Source: Thermoflexus sp.
GTDB lineage: Bacteria; Chloroflexota; Anaerolineae; Thermoflexales; Thermoflexaceae
Direction of reading: 5' to 3'
Assembly: GCA_017743605.1 (NCBI GenBank)
Contig: JAGHYO010000088.1
Location: 1 to 8,394 of the forward strand
Length of the DNA stretch: 8,394 nt
In this document: piece by piece, positions 1 through 8,174 of the stretch
Layout of the letters: each line of letters opens with the position of its first letter
Numbering within the stretch: the stretch's first letter is position 1
Made by a program: the position numbers and the translations under genes
The notes under the pieces: generated by a model
Told to the model about the DNA's origin: nothing
What the model saw: only the letters and a program-made list of their open reading frames with translations
Databases searched by the model: none

Positions 1-415
1 GCCACAGCCCCAGCAGGGCTTCCCGCCCCAGCCCCCCAGGCAGAGCCTCCAGAACCCGAAGCGCTAGCCTCCGGGAAGAAGCCAGCCGGCACAGCCCGGT
101 GAGGCGAAGGGCGAGGGCTGTGATCCCGCTGTACAGCACAGTCAGACCCAGGCCCCGAACCCAGTCGGCGACGGACCAGCCCAGGAAGGCGTCAGGGGCC
201 AGAGGCGTAGGGCCGATCAGCCCGACTTCCCGCAGGCTGAGCCAGCCCTGCTGTAGGATGATCAGCAACGGCAACAGCCCATAGAGAAAGGGCGCAATCC
301 CCTCCAGGAGCGGCCGCCCCCAACCCGGCGCCCAGCGGACGACGACGAGGGATGCACGCTCTAGCGCCAGGGCCAGAACCGCCATCAGCCCCATCAGGAT
401 CCCGGCCGGCATCAT
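1..415 (-). CDS. Hydrophobic membrane protein, N-terminal 138 codons (3' end beyond window)
   Basis: This open frame runs to the left edge without a stop and encodes at least 138 residues. The ATG at 415-413 overlaps the kinase stop codon in an ATGA arrangement, and AGGA lies 6 bases upstream (425-422), so translational coupling to the kinase is likely. Hydrophobic segments are visible at about residues 4-28, 38-55 and 87-105, separated by Arg-containing loops. The stretch after the second segment (LSLREVGLIG) resembles the loop after an early helix in CPBP intramembrane metalloproteases. However, the EExxxR and HxxxB motifs that would prove this family would lie outside the window. The family is therefore a guess, while the gene itself is well supported by the open frame, the coupling and the hydrophobic pattern. 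Product otherwise unknown. Confidence 0.7.
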   Translation of the reverse strand, partial: MMPAGILMGLMAVLALALERASLVVVRWAPGWGRPLLEGIAPFLYGLLPLLIILQQGWLSLREVGLIGPTPLAPDAFLGWSVADWVRGLGLTVLYSGITALALRLTGLCRLASSRRLALRVLEALPGGLGREALLGLW

Positions 416-2217
416 GGTGCATCCTGGGGCGAGGGCTCCGGGCCAGAGGCCGCCGGGACGAGGGGGATCTCCAGCCGCACTCGGGTGCCCCGGCCTGGGG
501 CGGACTCCAACTCCAGCACGCCGTTCAGCAGCTCCGCCCGCTCAAGCATGTTGACCATCCCCAGGCTGCCCCGACGAGCGTAGTCCACCCGCAGAGCTTG
601 AGGGTCGAAGCCCCGGCCGTCATCCTCCACACTCACCCGCAGGCGGTTCCCCTTCACTCGCGCCCGCACCCAGATGTTCCGCGGCTCGGCGTGCTTGCGG
701 GCGTTGTTGATCGCCTCCTCGATGATCGAGAACACCAGCCCCTTCGCATTCGGATCTAGGAGCTGGTCCACCTCGGGATCCACCTCCAGGTGGATGGCGA
801 AGGGCTCGGTCCCCTGGAGCTTCTCCGCAAGATGGGTGAGGGCAGCTGTCAGCCCCTGGGATTCCAGGAGCAGCGGGCGCAGGCGGAAGAGGAAGTGCCG
901 CAGCTCTTGCACCGCTTGCCGGGCCATCTGCTCCGTCCTCTCCAGCTCCACTGGCACCTGGGCGGGATCATGCCGAAGAAGCCGCTGCAGGAAGTTCAAC
1001 CGCATGGCTAGGGCCGCCACGCTCTGGGTTGGGCCGTCGTGGAGCTCCCGGGCCAGGCGCCGCCGGGCCTCTTCCTCCACCTCCACCAGGCGCTCCTTCT
1101 CCCGCTGGAGGGTGTGATACAGAAGGGCGTTCTGCAGGGCGATGGAGGCGTGGGTGGCGATGATGCGCAGGAGATCCTTTCGCTCTCCGTCCAGGGCCTG
1201 CGGGTCGGGGCTGCCGATGACCAGCGCCCCATACCGCTCTAGCCCGATTCCTAGGGGAAGGACCAGCGCAGCCTGAGCGATGCGCATGACCGCCAGACGC
1301 CCTATCTCGGGATCCTGAGCGGGTTGGGGGAGGAGGACCGCCTCTCCCCGTTCTAGGGCTTCCCGGAGCACCCCGTCTAAGCCGGGGAGCCGCACGCGCT
1401 CATCCCGTGGCGGCAGGCGACGGGTGGCCGCGATGCGCATCCCCTCTGGCTCGAGCAGGGCGATGAACATCGGCGGGACCGGATGCCCGGTGCCCCGGAA
1501 CAGGCTCTCGCTGGCCTCCAGGGCGGCGTGGAGGATCTCCTCCACCCGCCGCATCTGCCCCAGGGCTGCGGCCAGCTCAAAGATCCCCTGGAGCCGCTGA
1601 CGGATCTGAGCGAGCTGCCGGCGCTGGCTTGCCTCCCGCGCCTGGAGCTCCCGCAGGATCCCCTCCTTCATGCGATCGCCGATGATCCCGGTGAACAACG
1701 CCCCCAACGCCAGCACGCTGCCCGCGATCAGAAGGGTGGAAGGGCTTAGGTCCTCTCCGCCCCAGAGCCCCTCCCAGAACGCCAGGCCGCCGATCAAGCC
1801 CAGGGTCACCAGCTCTCCCGCCCACCAGCCTACCCGCAGCGCAGCGGTCATGATGGGCAGGAAAGCAAAGAGCAGCAACGGGCTCTCCAGCCCGCCCGTG
1901 AAGGCGATGAAGGAGAGAGTCACCAGCGTGTCCCCCACCAAGGTGAGGGCGAACAACGGCAGCGGGGAGCGGACAAAGAGCAGGGCCAGAAGGACCAGGA
2001 AATTGTAGATCCCGGTGAGGGCGATCAAGGCTCCGAAGGCTATCTCGAAGACCTGCCACGAGCTCCGGTTCAGGGCGGCCCCAAAGACCATCGCCACGAT
2101 GAAGAGCCAGCGCAAATTCCCCATGATCAACTCTAGAGCCTTCGAGGGATGGTCTTGGCCCTCTATCGCAGTCATCGCGATCTCCACAGACTGTGCTGGC
2201 GTAGAGCGCATGCTCAT
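412..2217 (-). CDS. Membrane-bound sensor histidine kinase, NarL/DegS-type (HisKA_3), with GAF domain
   Basis: A 601-residue protein with a short cytoplasmic N-terminus and about six hydrophobic segments between residues 35 and 180. A charged coiled-coil (about 183-210) leads to a GAF-like domain (about 212-365). A second coiled linker precedes the dimerisation/phosphoacceptor helix, whose motif ARELHDGPTQSV gives H393 as the phosphorylated histidine. The C-terminal HATPase_c domain (about 490-587) shows an N box (EEAINNARKHA, 500-510), a G1 box (EDDGRGFD, 531-538) and later glycine motifs (GSLGM at 550-554, GRGT at 575-578). Such kinases autophosphorylate on His and pass the phosphate to a LuxR/NarL-type response regulator; none is in this window. 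The start at 2217 is set by AGGTGG with a 6-base spacer. The stop overlaps the start of a membrane protein gene. The ligand is unknown; no chromophore-binding Cys is evident in the GAF domain. Confidence 0.93.
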   Translation of the reverse strand: MSMRSTPAQSVEIAMTAIEGQDHPSKALELIMGNLRWLFIVAMVFGAALNRSSWQVFEIAFGALIALTGIYNFLVLLALLFVRSPLPLFALTLVGDTLVTLSFIAFTGGLESPLLLFAFLPIMTAALRVGWWAGELVTLGLIGGLAFWEGLWGGEDLSPSTLLIAGSVLALGALFTGIIGDRMKEGILRELQAREASQRRQLAQIRQRLQGIFELAAALGQMRRVEEILHAALEASESLFRGTGHPVPPMFIALLEPEGMRIAATRRLPPRDERVRLPGLDGVLREALERGEAVLLPQPAQDPEIGRLAVMRIAQAALVLPLGIGLERYGALVIGSPDPQALDGERKDLLRIIATHASIALQNALLYHTLQREKERLVEVEEEARRRLARELHDGPTQSVAALAMRLNFLQRLLRHDPAQVPVELERTEQMARQAVQELRHFLFRLRPLLLESQGLTAALTHLAEKLQGTEPFAIHLEVDPEVDQLLDPNAKGLVFSIIEEAINNARKHAEPRNIWVRARVKGNRLRVSVEDDGRGFDPQALRVDYARRGSLGMVNMLERAELLNGVLELESAPGRGTRVRLEIPLVPAASGPEPSPQDAP

Positions 2218-2467
2218 ATCGATCCACCTGCGCAGTCAGATGCCTCGAAACCGCACGCTCTTTGAGATCCCCGGTCCCTTTCGGGAAGACCGATGCCGGT
2301 CACTCCCCCAAAGACCGGTGCACAACTCCATCCTAATCGAAAGGCTGGAAATCGGCTACGAGGGCCGATCCCGGGCCGGGGCGCAGCGCCGTGGTTTATG
2401 ATTATTATGTGGCTAAAGGAAGGCGAGGATCGATCCCCGACCACGCATCTGACAAGGAGGGCGGACT
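2218..2467. promoter_or_regulatory. Divergent intergenic region between histidine kinase and ppc
   Basis: This 250-base gap must hold the promoters of both divergent genes. An AT-rich island at 2395-2410 gives two overlapping -10-like hexamers for ppc, TATGAT (2397-2402) and TATTAT (2403-2408), but no recognisable -35 lies 16-18 bases upstream, so an activator-dependent or non-standard promoter is possible. Nearer the kinase are GGTC/GACC motifs: CCGGTC at 2271-2276, GACCG at 2288-2292 paired with CGGTC at 2297-2301 around a 4-base centre, and GACCGG at 2323-2328. They could be operator half-sites. No convincing small gene is seen here. Confidence 0.5.
2454..2460 (+). promoter_or_regulatory. 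Shine-Dalgarno fixing the GTG start of ppc
   Basis: AAGGAGG stands 7 bases before the GTG at 2468, close to an ideal ribosome binding site. It supports a GTG start for ppc. The resulting N-terminus aligns from the first residues with the usual PEP carboxylase N-terminus (a Leu-rich helix followed by the RAFT/FFDLANLAE region). Confidence 0.85.
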
Positions 2468-5200
2468 GTGCAGATCGGCGATCAGCCGTTGCGACGCGAC
2501 GTCCACCTGCTGGGGGATCTGCTGGGGAAGGTGATCCGAGAGCAGGCCGGGGTAGAGAGCTTCGAGCTGGAGGAAGAGATTCGCCGGCTCTCCCGCGCCC
2601 GGCGCGCAGGAGATGCGACTGCAGAAGGGAAGCTCCGCACCCGCTTGGAGGGCCTGGGGCTGTCGGAGCTCCGGGTGATCGCCCGGGCCTTCACCATCTT
2701 CTTCGACCTGGCCAACCTGGCAGAGGACCGCCACCGGGTGCGGGTGCTGCGGGCACGAGAACAGGCTGCCTATCCGGGACCGCGCCCCGAATCCTTCGCC
2801 GCGGCCTTCCAGCGGATCCGCGCGGCGGGGGTCTCCCCGGAGGCGCTACGAGGGCTTCTCCAAGCGCTCTCCATCGAGCCGGTGTTCACCGCCCATCCGA
2901 CGGAGGCGAAACGGCGAACGGTCCGGGGGATCCTCAGGCGGATCCGGGCGATCCTGGCCGAGCTGGATGCCCCGGATCGGCTGTCCCAGGAGCGGGAGGA
3001 GTTGCTCCGGCGGCTGCAGGCGGAGCTCACCACGCTCTGGCAGACCGACCTCACCCGGGTGCGTCGTCCCTCGGTGATGGATGAGGTGGAGAACGGCCTC
3101 TCGTTCTTCGCGCGCACCCTATGGTCGCTGACCCCGCGACTGTATCGGGAGTTCCAGACGGCCCTACGAGCGAGCTATCCAGAGCTCCAGGACCTACCCT
3201 CCCTGTTCTTGCATTTTGGCTCTTGGATCGGCGGGGATCGGGACGGCAACCCCCGGGTCACGGCGGGGGTGACCGCTCAGACCCTACGACGCCACCGCCA
3301 GGTCGCTCTCTCCCTGCATCTCCAGCAGGCCCGTGAGCTGTTTGTCGCTCTCGGGGTTTCCACCCGCCAGGCGGCCGTTTCTCCGGCCCTGGCCCAGGCC
3401 CTGGCGGACGCCGAGGCCCGCTGGCCAGCGCTCTATGAGTGCTTCTCCTCGCTCTCCCCTTATGAAGCCTACCGGCGGTGGATCTCGGTGATCGCTTGGC
3501 GCCTGGAGCAAACCATGGCCTGGGACCCGATGAGCGAACCGCCCCCCGAGGGGGCCTATCGATCGGCCCGTGAGCTGATCGAGGACTTAGAGCGGATATG
3601 GGAGAGCTTGATGACCCACCGCGGGGCCCGGATCGCCGAAGGGCTCCTCTGGGACTGGCGGATCCAGGCGCGGGTGTTCGGGTTCCATATCGCCCGGCTG
3701 GACATCCGGCAGGAGGCCCGCCGCCATGCAGAGGCGATCGCTGAGCTGCTGGCTGCCGCAGGGATCTGTGCGGACTTCGCCCGCCTCCCGGAGGAGGAGC
3801 AGATCGCGTTGCTGACAGAGACCTTCCCGCGGGCGGGATCCTTGGCAGCGCAGGCAAACGTGTCCCCAGAGGCCGCTGAGGTGCTCTCGGTGTTCCGTCT
3901 GCTACGCCGGGCCGCGGAGGCCTACGGTCCGGAGTCTCTGGGACCCTATATCATCAGCATGACCCGGAGCCCGATGGACGTGCTGGCGGTGCTGTGGATG
4001 ATGAGCGCCGCGAACGACCTTTGCAAGCCTCCGGCCTTCCTTCGGGTGACGCCGCTTTTCGAGAGCATTGCCACCCTGCGAGAGGCCTCTCGCATCCTGG
4101 CGCGCATCCTCGCCTTGCCCCTCTATCGGGAGCACCTGAAGCGCCAAGGGGACCATCAGATGGTGATGGTCGGCTACTCCGACAGCACTAAGGACGGCGG
4201 GTATCTGGCAGCGGCCTGGGCCCTTTACCGGGCCCAGGCGGAAATCGTCGGGGTGGCCCGCGCCCACGGGGTCACCCTCACTTTCTTCCACGGCCGGGGA
4301 GGAGCGCTGGGGCGGGGCGGCGGCCCGGCCGCCCGGAGCATCCTCGGCCTCCCGCCGGACGCCGTGGCCGGGCGGCTTCGCATGACAGAACAGGGGGAGG
4401 TCCTGGCGGAACGCTATGACGACCCTCATATCGCCTATCGACACTTAGAGCAGGTGATCGAGGCCACCCTGCTGGTCTCCGCCCTCCCCTCTCCGGAGCC
4501 TCACGGAGCCTGGGTCGAGGCGATGGAGCGGATGAGCGAGGCGGCCTATCAAGCCTATCGGGAGCTCCTGGAAGCCCCGGGGTTCTTGGCCTACTTCGAA
4601 CGCGCCACCCCCATCGACGGCATCGAGCAACTGCCCATCGCCTCCCGTCCGCCTCGCCGACGGCTGGAGCGGCGGCTCGAGGAGCTGCGGGCCATTCCCT
4701 GGGTGTTCTCCTGGACCCAGAACCGTCACCTGCTCCCAGGGTGGTTCGGGCTGGGGTCCGGGGTGGAAACCTTCGTCCGGCAGGCAGGGGCCGCCGGATG
4801 GCAGCGCCTGGAGGAGATGCACCAACGCTGGCCGTTCTTCCGGGCGGTCCTGGCGGACGCCGCCCTGGCGCTCGCGAAGACCGATCTTGGGATTGCCCGG
4901 GCCTACGCCGAGCTGGTCCCGGACCCCGCCGCGCGGGAGGCCATCTGGTCCCGGATTGAGGGGGAATACCACCGGACGCGCCAGGCGATCCTACAGATCA
5001 CCGGCCTGCCGGACCTGCTGGAGGACATCCCGTGGCTGAAGCGCTCCATCCAAGTCCGGAACCCTTATGTGGATCCATTGAACTTCATCCAGACCCTCCT
5101 GCTCCGGCGCTGGCGGGAGCAGCCGGAGGCGGAGGAGCTCCGGGAAGCCCTGTGGCTCACCATCCAGGGCGTTGCCGCTGGCCTGCGCAACACCGGGTAG
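2468..5200 (+). CDS. ppc: Phosphoenolpyruvate carboxylase
   Basis: Catalyses PEP + bicarbonate to oxaloacetate + phosphate, the cytosolic anaplerotic CO2-fixing step that refills the TCA cycle. The protein is 910 residues, within the bacterial range and slightly longer than the E. coli enzyme (883). Visible signatures in order: FTAHPTEAKRRT with catalytic H143; SWIGGDRDGNPRVT (252-265); ISMTRSPMDVLAVLW (496-510); the metal-ligand glutamate in PLFES (E532); GYSDSTKDGGY with D572 and K575; FHGRGGALGRGG (607-618) with H608, R610 and R616; and the hallmark C-terminus AAGLRNTG. R616, K804, R864 and N908 sit where the E. coli enzyme binds inhibitory aspartate/malate, so feedback inhibition is expected. 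The N-terminal phosphorylatable Ser of plant enzymes is absent. GTG start with a strong Shine-Dalgarno sequence. Apparently monocistronic: divergent from the kinase and 244 bases from tdh. Confidence 0.98.
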   Translation: MQIGDQPLRRDVHLLGDLLGKVIREQAGVESFELEEEIRRLSRARRAGDATAEGKLRTRLEGLGLSELRVIARAFTIFFDLANLAEDRHRVRVLRAREQAAYPGPRPESFAAAFQRIRAAGVSPEALRGLLQALSIEPVFTAHPTEAKRRTVRGILRRIRAILAELDAPDRLSQEREELLRRLQAELTTLWQTDLTRVRRPSVMDEVENGLSFFARTLWSLTPRLYREFQTALRASYPELQDLPSLFLHFGSWIGGDRDGNPRVTAGVTAQTLRRHRQVALSLHLQQARELFVALGVSTRQAAVSPALAQALADAEARWPALYECFSSLSPYEAYRRWISVIAWRLEQTMAWDPMSEPPPEGAYRSARELIEDLERIWESLMTHRGARIAEGLLWDWRIQARVFGFHIARLDIRQEARRHAEAIAELLAAAGICADFARLPEEEQIALLTETFPRAGSLAAQANVSPEAAEVLSVFRLLRRAAEAYGPESLGPYIISMTRSPMDVLAVLWMMSAANDLCKPPAFLRVTPLFESIATLREASRILARILALPLYREHLKRQGDHQMVMVGYSDSTKDGGYLAAAWALYRAQAEIVGVARAHGVTLTFFHGRGGALGRGGGPAARSILGLPPDAVAGRLRMTEQGEVLAERYDDPHIAYRHLEQVIEATLLVSALPSPEPHGAWVEAMERMSEAAYQAYRELLEAPGFLAYFERATPIDGIEQLPIASRPPRRRLERRLEELRAIPWVFSWTQNRHLLPGWFGLGSGVETFVRQAGAAGWQRLEEMHQRWPFFRAVLADAALALAKTDLGIARAYAELVPDPAAREAIWSRIEGEYHRTRQAILQITGLPDLLEDIPWLKRSIQVRNPYVDPLNFIQTLLLRRWREQPEAEELREALWLTIQGVAAGLRNTG

Positions 5201-5444
5201 AGGATCCTTTTCCCTGCCCGCCGGGCCAAAATCGATTTCAGCTCCTGCAGCGATCGGCCCTCCGTAGGATCGGCTTCAGCCACGACCTCGTATCTTGGAT
5301 CCCACTCCGGACGATGCCGGATGACGCAGCCCGCTCGACGGCGGGGGCCACTGCTCCTTTTTCAAGAACTGATCAATAATAGAAAGGGAACCCGCCCTTC
5401 CACCCGGGAGGATGGGTCCCGATTCCGGGATCGGGAGGCGGAAT
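5201..5444. other. Intergenic region between ppc and tdh; no gene seen
   Basis: This 244-base gap holds no credible coding sequence. No clear intrinsic terminator follows ppc: the best hairpin (CCCGC at 5330-5334 with GCGGG at 5341-5345) is only 5 bp and its T-run (5358-5362) begins 12 bases after the stem. An AT-rich patch around 5363-5385 contains a -10-like AATAAT at 5375-5380, giving a predicted start near 5387 and a leader of about 58 bases. No good -35 hexamer is present at the right distance. The leader contains several competing GC-rich inverted repeats; the one next to the start codon is listed separately. Confidence 0.5.
5417..5438 (+). promoter_or_regulatory. Hairpin overlapping the tdh ribosome binding site
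   Basis: TCCCGAT (5417-5423) and ATCGGGA (5430-5436) form a perfect 7-bp stem around the loop TCCGGG. The right arm includes the first four bases of the Shine-Dalgarno GGGAGG (5433-5438), which lies 6 bases before the ATG at 5445. In the folded state the ribosome binding site would be largely hidden. The upstream segment GGGAACCC (5387-5394) could pair with GGGTCCC (5414-5420), with one bulge, and would break this stem. The arrangement is seen in the sequence; a regulatory role is inference, since GC-rich DNA forms such stems by chance. Confidence 0.4.
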
Positions 5445-6482
5445 ATGATGGAGACCATGCGGGCCGTGGTCAAAGCGGCGCCGGGGCCGGGCCTGGTGAT
5501 GGCCCAGCGTCCGATCCCCACCCCCGGTCCGGGGGAGGTCCTGGTGAAGGTGAGGGCCGCCTCCATCTGCGGAACGGATCTCCATATTTACCGCTGGGAC
5601 CCATGGGCCCAGGGGCGGATTCACCCGCCCCTGATCATCGGCCACGAGTTCTGCGGGGAGGTGGTCGAGACCGGGCCGGAGGTGGACGGGATCCGGGTGG
5701 GCGATTTTATCTCCGCTGAAAGCCACGTGATCTGCGGCCGCTGTGACATGTGCCGCACCGGGAAAGGACATCTCTGCCGCAACACCCGCATTTTGGGAGT
5801 GGATCGCGACGGCGCCTTTGCAGACTTCATCGTCATCCCCGCGGAGAACGCTTGGGTGAATCCCCCCGATCTCCCCCTTGCGGTGGCCGTCCTCTTAGAG
5901 AACTTCGGCAACGCCGTGCACACCGCCTTCGCCGTCGACCTGCGGGCGCGCAAGGTGCTGGTGACCGGCTGCGGGCCGGTGGGCCTGATGACCATCGCCG
6001 TGGCCCGGGCCATCGGCGCCCGCATGATCATCGCCACCGACATCAGCCCCTACCGCCTGGACCTGGCCCGACGGATGGGGGCGGACCACGTCCTCAACCC
6101 GCAGGAGGTCAACGTCGTGGAGGCGATCCGGGATCTGGCCGGCGGGGAGGTGGACGTGCTGCTGGAGATGTCCGGTGCCCCCTCGGCCATCCGCGAAGGC
6201 TTCGCGGCCCTCAAGCCGGGCGGCCAGGCGGCCCTGCTGGGGCTCCCTCCGGGCCCCATCGAGTTCGACCTGGCCAACATGGTGATCTTCAAAGGCGTGA
6301 CGGTCCACGGCATCGTCGGGCGCCGCCTGTGGGAGACCTGGTATGAGATCCGGGGGCTGCTCAACTCGGGGGCCGTTGATCTGCGCCCGGTGGTCACCCA
6401 CCGCTTCCGCCTGGAGGAGTTCGACCAGGCTTTCGCGACCATGGCCAGCGGCCGCAGCGGGAAAGTGATGCTGATCCCATAA
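5445..6482 (+). CDS. tdh: L-threonine 3-dehydrogenase
   Basis: Zinc-dependent, NAD-linked medium-chain dehydrogenase oxidising L-threonine to 2-amino-3-oxobutanoate in the cytosol. The 345 residues match the usual family length (about 341-348). The N-terminal GroES-like domain carries the catalytic zinc site (C42 in SICGTDLH, then H67 and E68 in GHEFCGE, with E152 near GNAVHT) and the structural-zinc quartet C97, C100, C103 and C111. ICGTDLHIYRWDPWAQ and GNAVHTA are characteristic of threonine dehydrogenases rather than sorbitol dehydrogenases. The Rossmann fold shows TGCGPVG (174-180), with D199 at the end of beta-2 indicating NAD preference. The ATG at 5445 was chosen because GGGAGG lies 6 bases upstream; the in-frame ATG at 5412 directly abuts its GGAGG and would add 11 unrelated residues. 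Coupling with kbl 25 bases downstream confirms the pathway. Confidence 0.95.
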   Translation: MMETMRAVVKAAPGPGLVMAQRPIPTPGPGEVLVKVRAASICGTDLHIYRWDPWAQGRIHPPLIIGHEFCGEVVETGPEVDGIRVGDFISAESHVICGRCDMCRTGKGHLCRNTRILGVDRDGAFADFIVIPAENAWVNPPDLPLAVAVLLENFGNAVHTAFAVDLRARKVLVTGCGPVGLMTIAVARAIGARMIIATDISPYRLDLARRMGADHVLNPQEVNVVEAIRDLAGGEVDVLLEMSGAPSAIREGFAALKPGGQAALLGLPPGPIEFDLANMVIFKGVTVHGIVGRRLWETWYEIRGLLNSGAVDLRPVVTHRFRLEEFDQAFATMASGRSGKVMLIP

Positions 6483-6507
6483 AAATGATCCGCGGGGAGG
6501 GAGCGTC

Positions 6508-7710
<1,203 letters not shown>

Positions 7711-7716
7711 AGCGCA

Positions 7717-7758
7717 CGCTGCGGACGGCGGAGAGGTCGCCGTCCGCAGCGCCCTTTT
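7717..7758 (+). terminator. Intrinsic terminator of the tdh-kbl operon
   Basis: A perfect 14-bp inverted repeat (7717-7730 and 7738-7751, left arm CGCTGCGGACGGCG) encloses a 7-base loop GAGAGGT. It is followed by CCC and a short T4 run (7755-7758), beginning 6 bases after the kbl stop codon. The T-run exists only on the plus-strand side, so the terminator acts mainly on the operon and would not work well on transcripts coming from the antitoxin side. Confidence 0.85.
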
Positions 7759-7864
7759 ACCCCTTCTCCCAATGCCACCAGCGATTCAGAACCCGGGCGG
7801 TGGGCCCCGTGCGCGTCAGAAGGCCGCTCACAAAGATGTGGGTGTCAAGCACGGCTTTCCGCAC
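7757..7864 (-). pseudogene. PIN-domain toxin, N-terminal remnant (35 codons)
   Basis: A GTG at 7864 opens a 35-codon frame, preceded by GAGG with a 7-base spacer (7875-7872) and overlapping the antitoxin 3' end by 20 bases, the usual toxin arrangement. Its protein starts VRKAVLDTHIFVSGLL, then TRTGPTARVLNRWW, which matches the first strand and helix of VapC/PIN ribonucleases (commonly LDTNVLVSGLL...GPPARVL). The first catalytic aspartate (D7) is present, though the usual Asn two residues later is His. The frame stops with TAA at 7759-7757 where an intact toxin would run to about 130-145 residues, so the remaining acidic residues and most of the fold are missing. The stop lies inside the T-run of the kbl terminator, and the DNA beyond is the kbl 3' end. 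The fragment should be inactive as a nuclease. Confidence 0.75.
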
Positions 7865-8135
7865 AGGCAGACCTCACGGATGCGATGGCGTCCTCTACGT
7901 CCCGCTCGATCTCTTCCGGGGCAACCTCCGGCAGGCGGCTCCGGATGCGATCCAGCGTTCGAAAGCGAAGCTCGCGCTCCGCGATCAACCGCTCATAGAT
8001 CTGAAAGGGGATGATGACCGCCATCGGCCGGCCCGAGCGTTCCACGATGATCATCTGGCCCTCGCGATCCACCCGGCGCAGCAGACCGGCAAACCGGTTA
8101 CGAGCCTCCTGGGCCTCGATCCGCACTGGAGCCAT
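7845..8135 (-). CDS. Phd/YefM-family antitoxin (type II toxin-antitoxin)
   Basis: A 96-residue protein whose N-terminal half matches the Phd/YefM fold: VRIEAQEARNRFAGLLRRV (4-22), then MIIVERSGRPMAVIIPFQIYERL (in two parts, 28-37 and 38-50). This half normally dimerises and binds the operator. The C-terminal half (about 51-96) is charged and helical, as expected for the toxin-neutralising tail. The start at 8135 is supported by GGGAGG with a 5-base spacer and a near-consensus promoter upstream. Family members repress their own operon and neutralise a co-encoded toxin; here the following PIN gene is only a stub, so the antitoxin appears orphaned. It might still act as a regulator or protect against a related toxin elsewhere. 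Confidence 0.92.
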   Translation of the reverse strand: MAPVRIEAQEARNRFAGLLRRVDREGQMIIVERSGRPMAVIIPFQIYERLIAERELRFRTLDRIRSRLPEVAPEEIERDVEDAIASVRSACAESRA

Positions 8136-8174
8136 CCGATCCTCCCGTCGTCCCCCTGCTTTGGCCTTTGATTT

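Noticed and set aside
192..422. Alternative minus-strand 76-codon frame starting at 422
   Set aside because: It is the +1 shadow of the hydrophobic frame starting at 415, which has the ATGA coupling, membrane segments and no stop through the window edge.
3258..3857. A 199-codon open frame on the minus strand within ppc
   Set aside because: It is antisense to a well-conserved stretch of PEP carboxylase, is rich in Pro, Arg, Gly and Ser as expected for GC-rich antisense frames, and resembles no known domain.
5330..5362. Possible intrinsic terminator after ppc
   Set aside because: The stem is only 5 bp (CCCGC/GCGGG), the T-run starts 12 bases after it, and it is 130 bases past the stop codon.
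5412..5444. Upstream in-frame ATG at 5412 as the start of tdh
   Set aside because: Its GGAGG directly abuts the ATG with no spacer, and the 11 extra residues do not fit the family N-terminus. The ATG at 5445 has a properly spaced GGGAGG.
5201..5444. Glycine riboswitch upstream of tdh-kbl
   Set aside because: I looked because the operon makes glycine, but none of the conserved glycine-aptamer core motifs could be recognised and the probable leader is too short.
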